A stretch of 64,000 nucleotides of DNA from Polytrichum commune (GCA_950295325.1 OX485808.1:5518501-5582500); one strand, 5' to 3'. Numbered from the stretch's first letter, positions 48,280-60,539 are shown. Numbers and translations: made by a program. The notes: generated by a model not told the origin, from the sequence alone.

Positions 48280-48600
48280 ATAACAGTACCGTCGATGACT
48301 AAGTGTCCATATACCCAACCTCGTCATCATGGTATACATGAGATATTACGTTGTCGATGACGCCTTGTCACCGCAAGATGGCAACTAGGTGTCGGTCTGG
48401 TGCCCCATCATCGTAGAGGTGTAAGATATTAGATATATGGCACGTCACCATCTTAGGAGGTGGAGATGATCAAAGACTTTGAATGAACACCGAGGTTTAA
48501 AGAGAAGATAATAAAACTCTCGGTCCTGCTCTCTAGTGCTCAAGGATTATGCAATCTTGCTTGCATGACGTGCTTCTCGTTTTGTATCCATTTTGTAACA
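48280..48600 (+). repeat. Copia 3' LTR
   Basis: Starts at about TATAACAGTACC after the polypurine tract and ends TTTTGTAACA; matches the 5' LTR remnant over its last 280 bp or so. Confidence 0.85.
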
Positions 48601-49008
48601 CCCGGGAAGTTTTTGGGAAATAGTCGGTCAAGATCCTAGTGATTATAAATCCAATCGGTTACATGTTAACATCTTCTGGTTTTGCTTTATTCATTTGAGA
48701 TATATTCTTCTATAGATTCCTCTAAAATGATAGGTAATTCTCCTAAAGTCTTGAACCTCAACCGGTAATTTCTCAAACTCAACTGGTTCATTTGTAACTA
48801 ACCGCTGGTTCTCCCCGAGCCCTGTTACAAATCAAGGTTAGGCCGCAACCCCGGTGGTTACCATGGGCTACGTTTTCAACACAACAACCAAAGGTGTCAA
48901 GGGGCTAGGTCAACCATCCACCTTATGCAGTCCTACTTCTTTAAAATGACACATTTAGGAAGCAAGATAATCGTTGTATTACTGAGTGCCACATATTCAA
49001 TAATATGA
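48601..49008. other. No gene recognised
   Basis: Spacer between the Copia 3' LTR and the second pogo-like relic. Confidence 0.4.
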
Positions 49009-49995
49009 CAATTTGGACCTCTTTGTCATAATAGCAAAGTATTTTATAAAAACACACATTAGATATTTTTTCACATATACAAAATATATATTTTTTCATG
49101 ACATCTATATGGACTTCAAGAAGGAATCAATAATATGATGATGTTGCCACTTCCAATTAACAACATATATATCTTATTGAGCTTCTCCAATATGGTTTGC
49201 AATTTCATTACGTCTACAATAGTTGTCCATAAAAAAATGTAGCTAATAATTGAGCACGATGTTGAGCATTTGCCAGTTTCATACTAGACAAAGGTCTCTC
49301 TTTGACATCTAAAGAGTCCAAAAGCTTTGCATTAAGGTCAAAACTAGGTGGCTCTATCCATTGTCCCAACGCCATATCAACCAATTGTGACATGCAATAT
49401 TAAGCTTCAACGATGGCTTCATCTTCCATTATTATAGATCGTTGTCGAGAAATCAACTACAAAAACTTGACTTGCATTTAAATGCTCATAACTCTGCCAA
49501 TACATCTCATAATTTGACAAAACTATCACTCAAGAAAGTGAACTTTCAAGATCTTTGCCACAATACACAAATCAAAGCAATTTAATATGTGTTGACTTCA
49601 AAATGCTCAAAGACATATTGTGCACCTTGGTTTAGGGTTTAGATAAAAATCACTACGAAAGAGAGAGGGAAGCTAATGAGTCTCTTGATTAGGTTCGAGA
49701 TAGAAAACCTAGTTTTCTTAGTTCCCGTGTTTTAGCATCATTTTACATTGAAATTTATTTTATCCACGTTTCATATGTGAAAGTTACATAAATTTGATAT
49801 TAACTACGCACATAACCATGTATGCATTTATTGCCTCCATAATGTGACTTTTAGGGGTCCAGGAGTGTCATATCAACAATGTCACAGTCATGTTTTAGAA
49901 GTAAATTTTAACTAGAAAGTTTGGTTTACAAAATTTGTGTCATTATATCGGGGTTGTTGTATTATCAAGTGTCATATTAAAGAGGTACGATTGTA
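49009..49995 (-). mobile_element. Second pogo-like relic (about 987 bp)
   Basis: The right end reads ATATTAAAGAGGTACGATTG followed by TA; the left end CAATTTGGACCTCTTTGTCA is a poorer inverse. Size, minus-strand ORF position and end type match the pogo-like element at 29659-35714. On the minus strand (about 49430-49260) blocks read LLDSLDVKERPLSS and KLANAQHRAQLLATF, comparable with the acidic linker and helix of the other copy. Heavily decayed. Confidence 0.5.
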
Positions 49996-51504
49996 TCCCC
50001 GTTGGCATAGAGTTATGGTCGTTGCCATGTCACCAACGCACTAGGGTCCAATAACCAAGTCACAAGCAACGTTGCCACATGGCACCCAATTTCCCGGCCA
50101 CGTCACCCACCAAAGCTATGGCAAAAGCATCTGCTCAAGCACATGTGAACTGAATGAAGGGGAAGAATTTTGTATCTGCATTGGAAACACTTCTTTGTCA
50201 TTTGCACCTAGCAATTTCTTAAGGGCCTATCACCACCACGCATTAGATGAAGGGTGCATTTTGGGTGAAGGTCCAAGATCTTTGGAATAAAAAGTGGCGA
50301 CGAACAATTTGGAGACAAACGGCAAGGAGTTTGGGAACAAAGTGTGGGTGCATCAAGCATGTGTTTCAAAGTTTCATGGGATCCATAATAATAATAATAA
50401 TAATAACAACTTCGGTCTCCGAAGGAGATCGACGTGAATTAAGTGTTTGTTCGATCTACCTTCAATCCCAAGCCCACAGGACAGAGGTATGAAGGAGAAG
50501 ATCTACTCCCCCCTTTCGAGAGTAGACACTTTAGAATGGGATCCATCTACATGTGAACGCTCCTAATGAGATGAGTAAGAGTGATGAGGATCTCATTTGT
50601 GATTCAGTTGAAATGTATTTGCATAAGCATTTGCAAGGTTTAGATTTTTGGTTTGAGAATTGTTCGGCACATTTTGATAGAGGTGCCACGTTGGGTGTGG
50701 CTTTGAAATGATTATGTGAAGACTCCCGGATCCTCAAAAGGAAGAAGTTTGCTGACATTTTGGATGCTTGAGAAGATTATGCAATGGAGAGTGAGGTTGT
50801 AGCAACATTCGTCGAGTGGCGCTTGGATGTTACATTATCCTGCACCAAGTTAGAGACCTTTGGGTGTCAAGAAAGCACAGGAGGAGTTGAACCATGGCAA
50901 GACTCGGGAGTAAGTGGCAAATAATCAAGCTCAAACATCTTTTGAGATAGTGAAAGTAGCATGCTTGAAGGCTAAAATTTGTGAGACACCATGACGCAAC
51001 AACATTTTGGCATCGACATCACCGAAATCACAGACCCCATGGCAAGGAAATAGTACACATTGTGATGTGATGAGGTCCATACTAAACTAAAAAGGAGATT
51101 GCAAGAACTTGAGTTGGTGCTCCCGGCCGCAATTAAAATTGACATTTCTATTCCTCCTTCTACCTCTTCTCATGCTCGATCTCTCTACCTTCATATCTAC
51201 TGTTCCTAACATTGGGTAGGTGGTGACTTGAATATTGAAGAGAATGATGAGCAAGACAAATCCCTTGATGTTTCGAGAGATTGTGAGGATCGCCTGGGAA
51301 GGCCAAGTGGAGTGGACCACACTAGTGTAGGTGACGGGAGAACGAATTCACATTTTCCTCACGTCTCCTTTATGTTATTCTATAGTGTCACATGCTACAC
51401 TAATTCTATAGTATCATACATCCATGTTAACACTAGAAAACTCCGTAATATCACGTGCACTTTGATTGCCACAGTTGTGATGCTACGGAGTTTAGAGTGC
51501 GTTT
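49996..51504. other. No intact gene; decayed coding-like segment
   Basis: Plus strand 50540-50770 reads as a plausible protein segment: SDEDLICDSVEMYLHKHL, FWFENCSAHFDRGATLGVAL, a stop, then LCEDSRILKRKKFADILDA. I do not recognise the family. An AAT run lies at about 50385-50406 and an inverted AACTCCGTA/TACGGAGTT pair near 51438 and 51484. Confidence 0.35.
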
Positions 51505-51680
51505 CATCAGAAGTTGTTGACAAGAGAAGGTAGGGTTTTGGCCAATGGATGAACTCATCCATCATCCATGCCAATGCTTGTAAACTTATTCATAAGAAGT
51601 GTCATCCAAAAAGTTACATAGTGACACTAAATATCATGTTTAGGGTAGTGTACTTGAGAGTCTATAAAGCTTAATGAATC
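51505..51680 (+). repeat. Dispersed repeat family U, second copy
   Basis: GACAAGAGAAGGTAGGGTTT and TGGATGAACTCATCCATCAT match 20070-20130; GTGACACTAAATATCATG near 51620 matches the inverse of 19830-19855. Confidence 0.6.
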
Positions 51681-51852
51681 ATTCAAACGTCAATGAGAGA
51701 ATCTGTTCATGGATTTAATGATTGTGTTGATTTAGTTAATGGTATCCGGGAGACAGGCTCTGTGGTGGAAAAGTGCAAAGCCAGCTTCGAAGCTTCAACT
51801 CCCAATGCCCACACCCCTAAGATAGATGGGTCTTAAGTGGCTCGTTTTCTTA

Positions 51853-52060
51853 GGGCCGGTTTACACCGTGGTCCATGGAAGATGGGCCTTTTCCATGGTC
51901 CGATTTTAAAAAAAAAACAATTTTCAAAGCCTTTGGGCCCCTCACTAGGTGGAAAGCGGATGTGGGCCAAGAGGAATGATCATGCACCCAAAAGTGAATG
52001 TGCGGGTTTTTTTAATGTATGCCCAAAAGAGCAGTTTTGAAAAAAAGAAAAAAAGTTTGA
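51853..52060 (+). mobile_element. Tourist-like MITE, family W copy 2 (truncated)
   Basis: TTA then GGGCCGGTTTACACCGTGG starts the copy; AAAGCCTTTGGGCCCCTCAC and CAAGAGGAATG..CATGCACCCA match the inverse of 27440-27654. The far end is lost near 52060. Confidence 0.65.
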
Positions 52061-52645
52061 CCATTCATTTGTCTTCATTTCACTTATTTTGTTGTATTTG
52101 TTTGTCTTTTTTTACCTTGAGTTTCAACAAACATAGTTGTAATGGAGGAGAGGAGGAGGATCATGAATGTTTTTGTACATGCTTGTGAAGCATGTTGTAG
52201 ACAATCCAACATTGATTTTGCAAGGAGAATGAGAGAAATTTGCAATTTTGGGCTTGGTTTATAAAACTGTACATAGAGAGAGGAGCATATGGAGCCAAGA
52301 ATGGATTTGTAGACACGCTTGTTGTTGGGTTTGTGGACGGAGAAAGAGTTTAGGAAGTGAACTTGAGTGAAATACATTACATTCAAATTATTGTATGAGA
52401 GGTCGGGCCCTTATTTGAAGAAAGATGACACTTCATTACAACAAAATCGACAAAAAAACAACTTTGTTTATGATTGTTATTTGAGTCGTTGAGGACTACA
52501 ATGACTATTAATTTTTGTGTTATTACGGACGACTTGTAACGGATAGACAATCGTTGGGGACGTGACGTGAGAACCAGAACTCTATAGTCATATAGGGTAG
52601 TCATAAACATGTTCAGCAGACGTGGCAAACCGTCATGACGCAAAT
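52061..52645. other. No gene recognised
   Basis: A plus-strand segment from 52142 (EERRRIMNVFVHACEACCRQ) looks coding-like for about 40 codons then breaks; family unknown. Confidence 0.3.
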
Positions 52646-53076
52646 TTCACGTGGCATCACGGGTAGATCATTCCATTGTCAAGTTGAACACCACGTGCGA
52701 CCAAAAAAAATCTTCTTTTGGTAAGTTGCACCACCAAAATAGTTCAAAATTTTATCAAAAAAATTTCATAAGTAGATATACACAGTACCTATGACATAGT
52801 TAAAAATGGTAACTAAATTTGATTTTTTTTCATAAAACATACCATTTCTAACTAGAATGACACATAATTGAACTAAAAAAATTACTAAAAAAAAAGATGA
52901 CTAAAAATTTCAAAAAAATATTCAAAAGATACTATCAATGGTTATGTATACGTAGAAAAAATATCATAAATTTTAATATTATATATGACATGTAATATAG
53001 GGGTAGCAAACTTTGTCCGCACGTGGTGTCAACTTGACAATGAAGTGACCTCCCCGTGAGTGGCATTACGTGGCAT
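52646..53076. repeat. Inverted-repeat element with about 58-bp arms
   Basis: CACGTGGCATCACGGG and CATTGTCAAGTTGAACACCA at 52646-52702 are inverted at 53016-53076 around an AT-rich loop. No target duplication was resolved because the right end runs into the tandem array. Confidence 0.65.
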
Positions 53077-53199
53077 CCACGCCACGACCTCACATCCAGG
53101 TCATCATGTGACGTGACATCCACGCCACGACCTCACATCCATGTCATCATCTGACATGGCATCCACGCCACAACCTCACATCCGGGTCATCATCTGAGT
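53071..53199. repeat. 43-bp tandem repeat, three units
   Basis: ATCCACGCCACGACCTCACA recurs at 43-bp spacing (53075, 53118 and 53161), each followed by a GTCATCATSTGA block. Confidence 0.85.
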
Positions 53200-53640
53200 T
53201 GGCTCTCACGCCATGTCAACAAATACGTGGCTTTCGAATCAATTGGCCATGTCATCGTGACAAGTGGGCAACTAATATAATGCCACGTGTCCATAAATAG
53301 AGTTCTTGTGTAGTCATTTGCCGGTTGTTAAACATGACATGGCGCATACATGAAGCACGTTGGGTTTCGCCCTACAGGCCATGTGTATCCGAAACGACTA
53401 TTGTAGTTAGCTTTTTGGATTAGAAACAAAACCAGGGAACAAATCAGGGAAGACTTAAAAGGTGATTCTTATATCATCTAGGTGTGTTAGACAAGGTTTT
53501 GTTAGGGAAAACACAAGGGTACAACACTTCATTTCAACTTCGGTATGACAATTAATTTACGGGCAAGGGATAAAAACATCTAAAAGATCACTCCGTTCCA
53601 GTACATGCAAAAGTGACAGTCTCTCACCTCACTTTAAATT
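53200..53640. other. No gene recognised
   Basis: Spacer leading into the motif-rich left flank of the composite element. Confidence 0.4.
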
Positions 53641-54660
53641 CCTTGGCAATTGTCTGGCAGTGAGTTCATTTTATTTGGACCAAGTGCGGTGCACAAGCAT
53701 AGGCACAACCATCGACTATAGTCTTTGCAAGAGTAACATCATTGAGTCTTATTTGTCAAAGCCAAGGGCACTTTGATCTTTGCTATAGTCTTTAGTTCCA
53801 CATTAGCATAATTCACATCTGGTTATAGTCTTCAATGGATTCTTAGCTCATTAGGAATCGCAATTACAACAAGGCCATAGACTGGAATTACATAAATTCA
53901 ATTATTACCAAGTTATGGTTCCAAAAAGGTTAGAGTTACCATCCTCTGGAATGGAAAACGTTCAACCAATGTCTGTGTTGTCCTTTCGGCCTCCCTCCAG
54001 AGCAACTGTTCAAGGCTATAGTCTTTTCACTAGGACCATTCATCTCCCAGCATGACTATTGCCTTCCTAAGATATTGAGTTCCATTATGATTAAGATCAC
54101 AAACACCATCAATGGTGCTTAAGTAAATTCATTGAATTCACTCAATTCTCATATTAGATCTTGTCATCAATTCCTTTGCTGATCTCACACTCTTACTTCA
54201 GCATAATTGGAATCCCAGGATTACACTCAGTTACATATTGGCGATCCTCTCTCAAAGTTCCTCTTCATTACAAAGACTATAGCCTTGCCTTACTCATGAT
54301 TTCGCCTATCTCTCAAGGAAATTCACTTATCAATCACAAAGACTATAGACTTCACTCAAAGTAATCAAATACGAAATCTCATCATCTCTTTCTATGAGAG
54401 GTTAAGTACCCAGGCCATAGTCTTTGCATATCATTAAAAGTATTATCACTAATTACATACAGACAATTGCCTGGCCGTGTTCAATTCTTCCAAATCATTG
54501 TATAATGATAAATTAGGAATATAGCTGGATTGTGTAATTGATTCACCAAATCATGTTATTTCAATTGGTCTTATAATCATCTACACACACTGCACATGGC
54601 CATAGACTGTAGTTACTGGGGGAGTGCTATCTTGTGAGCGGTGAAGAAAACAAAATATTT
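53641..54660. repeat. Left cluster of AGACTATAGCC-type motifs
   Basis: At least nine near-copies of AAGACTATAGCC or its inverse, at about 53714, 53781, 53821, 53871, 54012, 54273, 54340, 54412 and 54598. The innermost piece, TGTAGTTACTGGGGGAGTGC then TATCTTGTGAGCGGTGA, is inverted at about 61205-61250. These could be subterminal repeats of the element that carries the two genes at 55-60 kb. Confidence 0.6.
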
Positions 54661-55259
54661 GGTAATAGGACCCCTAGTATCCTATAACCGTGGCCTAAAG
54701 AAATAAATTTTTAGGGTTCAATAATAAAAAGATTGGGGAGGACAAACAATATGAATGCTAGATTGCAAGTAGTGAGCAATGAAAAATACCAATATGTACA
54801 TGACTCGGGGTTGCTAGTATGTGAGCATGCGAGTGTGAACCTGTGAGCCTTCAATTTTTTCCCGGTTATGGTTTGTAAATCCGTTGGGGGCCTATGATTG
54901 TGGAATTACATGTAAGAGTCTATAGTCCAAATGAACAACAACTGAGAATGTTGCTATAACAATTTTGTATAAAAAATGAACTAATATACATTCAACTGTT
55001 GAGATAATAATAATGTAATTAGAGACAATGCGTAAGCAAACTCATGTTGAAAACAAGTGTAGCATGTTAGAATGTCTCACTATAATACATATCAATGTAA
55101 AATTTGAATACATCATAACACCATCATGAGGGTGACATTTACGAAGTGCAAAACATAAAGAACAACAAAAGTGAATTGTAGATATAAATCGGGTAGTAGG
55201 TTTAAATTGTTGAAGTTCTTAGAAATCAAATATAAAAAATAAAAAATAATGGGCACATG

Positions 55260-56875
55260 ATCCATACCATCTGGAAGATAGTTGATGGACACATGCATAT
55301 TAGCCACAGTAGCATCAAAGAGCTTATCGGTCTCAATAGCCAACTGCCAAATATAAAATAAAGATTAGAAAAATTGAATGATTGAAAAAATATTTTTTTT
55401 CAGAAAACATAGACAAAAAATTATCACCTGAGCCCACCAAGTAGCTTTATCAAGTCACTTAGGAAACTCTATATCATTGAATTTTGGTTTCGGAAACTTG
55501 AGAGCCTCATGAAGAGTAGATGAACTGTTCCACCTCTCAAGCCACTTAATCTTCATAGATGTATCCATTGCCAAAGTTGCTAACATCCAAAGTTTTTTTT
55601 GAATCATCTCAGGATTCTCATCGTGAGTTTCATAATGAGACTTCACCTGCTTTAAGAACATAGGAGAATGTCTAGGATCTGCAATGGAAAGTTGTTTCTT
55701 TAGTTCCAAATGGGAAGTCAATCCTACCCTCTCCACAGCTTTGGAAACAAATTCACCCACTGCACTTGAAGTCCAATGTGTAGAATCAGGGTATTTCTCA
55801 TAAAATTTCCTTTGAACAGTAGCAACAACATCTCCCAACTCTTGCTACACCAAGGAAAAAACATATAAGAGTATGATAAATCACACATAATAAAAATAAG
55901 ATGTAATAAAATATATAGTTATAGAATTCAAAATTCAAAAAATATAAATATATATATATATACAAGAAAAAAAAATGAAAAACTAATACTTTAGAAAAAT
56001 AACCTAATATAGAAATCCATTAAGAACCTCAACAGTAAAAGGGAACCAAGTTTTATATTTGGATTTTTATTTGGCATCAGCGGCAGTAAGATCTTCTTTG
56101 GAGACAACTTTTTTAAAATATGAAAGTGGTTGTCAAACAATGTTTTGAATGCGGCAAAGCTTATGAACAAGATTCGTACAAATATGGGATTTTTAGTTCC
56201 TCATGACAAAATAAAACAACCAATGATAAGCCACGGAAAAGAAAATATACAATAAAAAAATAAACTTAAAAAAAAACCAAATGAACCGAACAAATAAAAA
56301 GAGAAGAATGAAGGAATTACCACATCATGTAAAGCTGCCAACATGGTTGCAATATCTCCCTTGACGTCCAAAATAATATTTTCAACAGCATAATGTCAAG
56401 CATGATCATGTATATGATCTCGATTAATAATGGACAACCATGTTTGCAAACGGTAGTTTCTATCCCACATTATAAACATTTTGCGAGAGAAAATTTTGAG
56501 GTCCTCATCTGTTTGCAATATTTTTTCAAAGGCATCATTTGTCCATACCCAATTTTCACTCCATGATTCAATGATATTATCGGTAACATCTATTTGTTTC
56601 CCCTCATTGTTTTCCAAGGCCACGTAAAAAAACCCCGTTGCCCTCCATATAACTACAAGCAACGAAATGTGCAACCAGGTTTATAACGTTATTTTTCAAA
56701 AAAGACCTAACAACAGGCAATGCAACCATTCGACATAGTGGAATGTTGAATTTTAATTTTGCCCTTGGTTGATACCTCAACCGTTCAAGACGGGAAGATG
56801 TGTTGACAGTTTCTTTCTTAAAAATGCATGCAATTGCAATTTCAATTCATCTTCAGAAAGATGTACAACTTCCAT
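55260..56875 (-). pseudogene. Divergent gene A of the composite element, unnamed family
   Basis: Minus-strand coding blocks from an ATG at 56875 (MEVVHLSEDELKLQLHAFLR) through FYVALENNEGKQIDVTDNII, ESWSENWVWTNDAFEK, then a block ending in VKGDIATMLAALHDV before a GTAATT donor, a 128-codon block at 55838-55455 (ATVQRKFYEKYPDSTHW, VERVGLTSHLELKKQL, SHYETHDENPEMIQKKLWML) and DKLFDATVANMHVSINYLPD at 55330-55260. Frameshifts and a stop break the first block. It recalls hypothetical proteins I associate with repeat families of non-seed plants; I can assign no function. It is transcribed away from gene B, with the 210-bp satellite between them. Confidence 0.55.
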
Positions 56876-56884
56876 ATCTAAATC

Positions 56885-57280
56885 ACAAAAATATCATCCA
56901 TATGAAAGATAAAACTAAATTAAAAGAAACATATACATATGAAAGAAATCACATATGCAAACTGAAATAATATACAAAAATATTTATGAAAGTGAGAGTA
57001 TACATAAGGAAGAACCACATATAGAATAGAATCTGAAATTTCAATATGGATGGCCGTTAGAGGCCACCCTTGTTGGAGGAAAAAAAATGAAGGAAATGAG
57101 TGTATACATGAAGAAAGATACATATATACAAAATAATATAAAATTTTAATAAGGGTGAAAATGAGTGTATACATGAAAAAAATACACATATAGAAAAGAA
57201 TATGAAATTTTAATAAGGGTGGAAATGAGTGTATACATGAAAAAATAAACTTATATACCAATAAATTTGACATGCAACCA
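56885..57280. other. AT-rich sequence upstream of gene A
   Basis: Contains a loose repeat GTGTATACATGAAAAAAATA..TAGAAAAGAATATGAAATTT (57100-57240) and a first GGCCGTTAGAGGCC at about 57048. No gene. Confidence 0.5.
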
Positions 57281-58150
57281 AGGATGGCCGTTAACAGCCA
57301 CACTTTTAGATGGAACAGACATAAGAAATATATGTATATATGTGATTTTATTTCAAAGGAATTATGTTGTTAAATGAAGACTGAAACCCAAGAAGGGGTA
57401 CCCTAAACTAGAAAATAGAAGTTAGCATCATACAAAAGATGGCCGTTGACGGCCACCCTAAACTAGAACACAGAAATTGGCATCATAAAAAGGGTGGCCG
57501 TTAACAGCCACACTTTTAGATGGAACAGACATAAGAAATATATGTATATATGTGATTTTATTTCAAAGAAATTATGTTGTTAAATGAAGAATGAAATCCA
57601 AGAAGGGGTACCCTAAACTAGAAAATAGAAGTTAGCATCATACAAAGGGTGGCCGTTGACGGCCACCCTAAACTAGAACACAGAAGTTGGCATTATAAAA
57701 AGGGTGGCCGTTAACGGCCACACTTTTAGATTGAACATACATAAGAAATATATGTATATATGTGATTTTATTTCAAAGAAATTATGTTGTTAAATGAAGA
57801 CTGAAACCCAAGAAGATGTACCTTAAACTAGAAAATAGAAGTTAACATGATACAAAGGGTGGCCGTTGACGGCCACCCTAAACTAGAACACAGAAGTTGG
57901 CATCATAAAAAGGGTGGCCGTTTACGGCCACACTTTTAGATGGAACAAACGTAAGAAATATATATATATATATATGATTTTATTTCAAAGAAAATATGTT
58001 GTTAAATGAAGACTGAAACCCAAGAACGGGTACCCTAAACTAGAAAATAGAAGTTAGCATCATACAAAGGGTGGCCGTTGACGGCCACCTTAAACTAGAA
58101 CATAGAAGTTGGTATCATAAAAAGGGTGGCCGTTAACGGCTACCCATTTG
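57281..58150. repeat. 210-bp satellite, four units, with GGCCGTTAACGGCC palindromes
   Basis: ATTATGTTGTTAAATGAAGA recurs at 57361, 57571 and 57781, exactly 210 bp apart, and again near 57992. Each unit carries two palindromes, GTGGCCGTTGACGGCCAC and GTGGCCGTTAACGGCCAC, about 55 bp apart; about ten occur in all. Positioned between divergent genes A and B. Confidence 0.92.
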
Positions 58151-58676
58151 GAAGAGAAATACACCATGATTTGAGTCACTTTCCGGAGTTGCTATAACGT
58201 TTTCAAATATTCTAATTTATTTCCGAAAAAAAATCAAGTGCATAGATTATAGCCTTGCCATTCACTCCAATTTTTATGAGAATTTTTGGAGATAATATCA
58301 ATTTTACATAAATCGCCAAAGTCTACTGAAATTAATATGATTAGATTTCCTGCATAAAATCTTCATTTTTTGAAGATTTTAGAAGAATCTAAGATGCTCT
58401 AATTGTTTTTTTGGCTCTGAAACATGCAAAACAAAATCATTTTGTTCATGCTATATACCGTTGGCATCGTATTCTTGGCATGCACAATATAGTATACATT
58501 ACATACCTCCAAATTTATTTTGATTTTAAAGTTATTTTCTTACGATTTCGTTCGTACAACCTATCTCCATCTCCGCCTCAAAAGATTGTTCTTCTTTTTT
58601 GTATTGTGTGGCGTATTTCTCCATGTTTGCACGTGAGCGTACATGTCTTTTGCATTGGTCTACGAGCTTGGATAAG

Positions 58677-60370
58677 ATGACCCAAAAATATATCAAACCA
58701 TCCTTGCAGTTTCAACACAAGTCATTATGCAAGGATTACAATGACGCGAAAACAATGGACGACGCCGAGAGTAAGTATCATGTGATTCGTTCTTGGTGGT
58801 TGTCATCTGGATCTGCCTCGGAAGAAGACATCTTTGGCCTTTCAGAGTGGTTGGGTTTTCAGCACTTTCGTTACAGACAATGGGGTGGTCATATGTTATT
58901 TGTAAGTACATATTAAAATTTAATATTCAATGTCATTCATTTTTTTTCATTATTATATATATCTTATATTTTTATTATCCTCATATTTGTGTGTTGTTCA
59001 TAGGATATGACAATAAAACAATATGCGGAAATGCCAACATGCAACCTTGCAGAGACTGTACGCAAAAAATAACTCCAACAGTCCGGCAACAAGATGACTT
59101 GTTTATATGAAGCTACAGTGGATGACATGATCCGTACCTTCATGCAAATTGCAAATTACCGGATATGGTTGAAAGGGGGTCTGATGGTAGAGGTCTTGAT
59201 TCGGCATCTTTGAAACTCAAAGTGGCTGCCAAATGTGGAGATCCAAAAATGTTGGCTGATGCCATGAAGTCTTATCTAGGGGCAGAAGACGTCAACACTA
59301 GAGATTGTGCATTGGAAGGGTCAGAGCTCTTTGGTTCCACCAAACGCAAATTCAACCTACCACCGGGTGCTGATTGTCACTCTCATCGACCCGACAAAGT
59401 GAACTATTCCATTCCTCGTCCCCAACACCCGGGCAACTCATCAACGCATAGAGGAATCGTTGAGTTCTGCAATTCATGGTGTGGCTCATACTATATCCGT
59501 GTTAGAGATAGATTGTCTTGCTTCCAAGTGACACATTGCAAGATTACCACCCAACTCAGCCAAACGATGTTGGGTACTACAGGCCATTACAGGGACTATG
59601 TACAATACCAAAGTCGGGATTGGGAAACATGATACACCTGCTCCAACATACAAAGGGCTCAGGAAGGAATTTTGCTCTCCCAACAATGTGGAGTATGAAT
59701 TTTGGTTTCGCCTTGACGATATTAAGCATTGTGTGAGTGGCAGTATGAAGAAATATGTGTTGGATTGGCCTATAGTACCCAACATGTGGCCGGTGAAGAT
59801 AGGTAACAATCTATCGAGAGAGGAGGTTCTGGCACTTGAAGATGCTGAATTTCAACTACAGCAGAGGGAGGCATTGTCCCTTCGTCGTAGGCTTTCAACA
59901 ATCGCAACTCTTCCCAACCCTCGCTCGTATTTTTGTATGCCACCAAACCCGGACGTCCACCCTACATTCAGGTTTGGGAAGACAGTGCGTCGTAATCCAA
60001 CAGCACCGCTAGCGGATCACAAAAACAAATGGGAAAGCACCGGACTCATGAAAGATTACTATGTGGTTGGGGTCACTGCCATTCCATATCCGGGCTTTGG
60101 AGTGATAATCAACATTATCTCCAAGCAGGATATCACCTACCATGTCACAATTGGCGACATCCCGCATTGCACATGCCCGGATTTCACGAAAATGTCATCT
60201 CATGCATCGGGAAAAAAAGGAAAATGGGGTATTGTAAACATCTTTATTATGTGTTTAGATTTTTGTACAAGGTGGATTACGAGAGTGACAAGTTCATTCA
60301 TGCACCTACATATACATATAATAAGGTCATGCAACTACTTGAACTTGCTGATATTGTAAAATGTGAGTAG
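58677..60370 (+). pseudogene. Divergent gene B: SWIM zinc-finger, Mutator/FAR1-like repeat gene
   Basis: Exon 1 (58677-58901) encodes YHVIRSWWLSSGSASEEDIF and GLSEWLGFQHFRYRQWGGH; a 102-bp GTAAGT..TAG intron (58902-59003) joins in frame to DMTIKQYAEMPTCNLAETV. Later blocks: DPKMLADAMKSYLGAEDVN and ALEGSELFGSTKRK (another frame), HIARLPPNSAKRCWVLQAIT, a long open stretch from about 59598, then ITYHVTIGDIPHCTCPDF and YCKHLYYVFRFL, a C-x-C..C-x-H SWIM finger, ending VMQLLELADIVKCE. At least one stop after VRKK, frameshifts near 59160 and 60225, and a TGA in LASK*HIA make it inactive. SWIM fingers occur in Mutator transposases; the catalytic domain was not seen. Confidence 0.6.
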
Positions 60371-60480
60371 TATTGCAAGTGTTCTATTAAGTAACATATA
60401 TTTGAATGTCAATAAATGGCATGTTTTGGTTTGGATTATTATAACAAAAATTAGTTATGGACTGAAAGTCTTTCAAATGA
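60295..60480 (+). repeat. Gene B 3' end, first of two direct copies
   Basis: CACCTACATATACATATAAT through TGTCAATAAATGGCATGTTT and TTTGGATTATTATAACAAAA are repeated at 60875-61050 with about 80-85% identity by eye. The second copy includes the same C-terminal codons. Confidence 0.8.
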
Positions 60481-60539
60481 TTCAGTAACTTCAATTCTAT
60501 TTAGACTACGACCCAACCGTGAGCGGTTTGATTGAATCA

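Larger units (their letters stand above)
39460..48600 (+). mobile_element. Degenerate Ty1/Copia LTR retrotransposon with nested insertions
   Basis: LTR remnants at 39460-39738 and 48280-48600 share long near-identical stretches, such as GTGTAAGATATTAGAT and AGGTGGAGATGATCAAAGAC. Between them, in Copia order: Gag-like sequence (about 40030-40540), integrase core (43150-44184), reverse transcriptase in two pieces (45330-45752 and 47027-47440, with YVDDL), RNase H (47480-47930) and a polypurine tract. Stops and frameshifts are throughout. Two hAT-like elements interrupt it, and 40540-43150 seems to hold a further unrecognised insertion or heavily decayed pol. The 5' LTR is truncated, so no target duplication is visible. 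Confidence 0.88.

Noticed and set aside
53641-54660. CRISPR-like array from the repeated AGACTATAGCC motif
   Set aside because: The motif is short, occurs in both orientations with irregular spacing, and the context is a plant nuclear genome.
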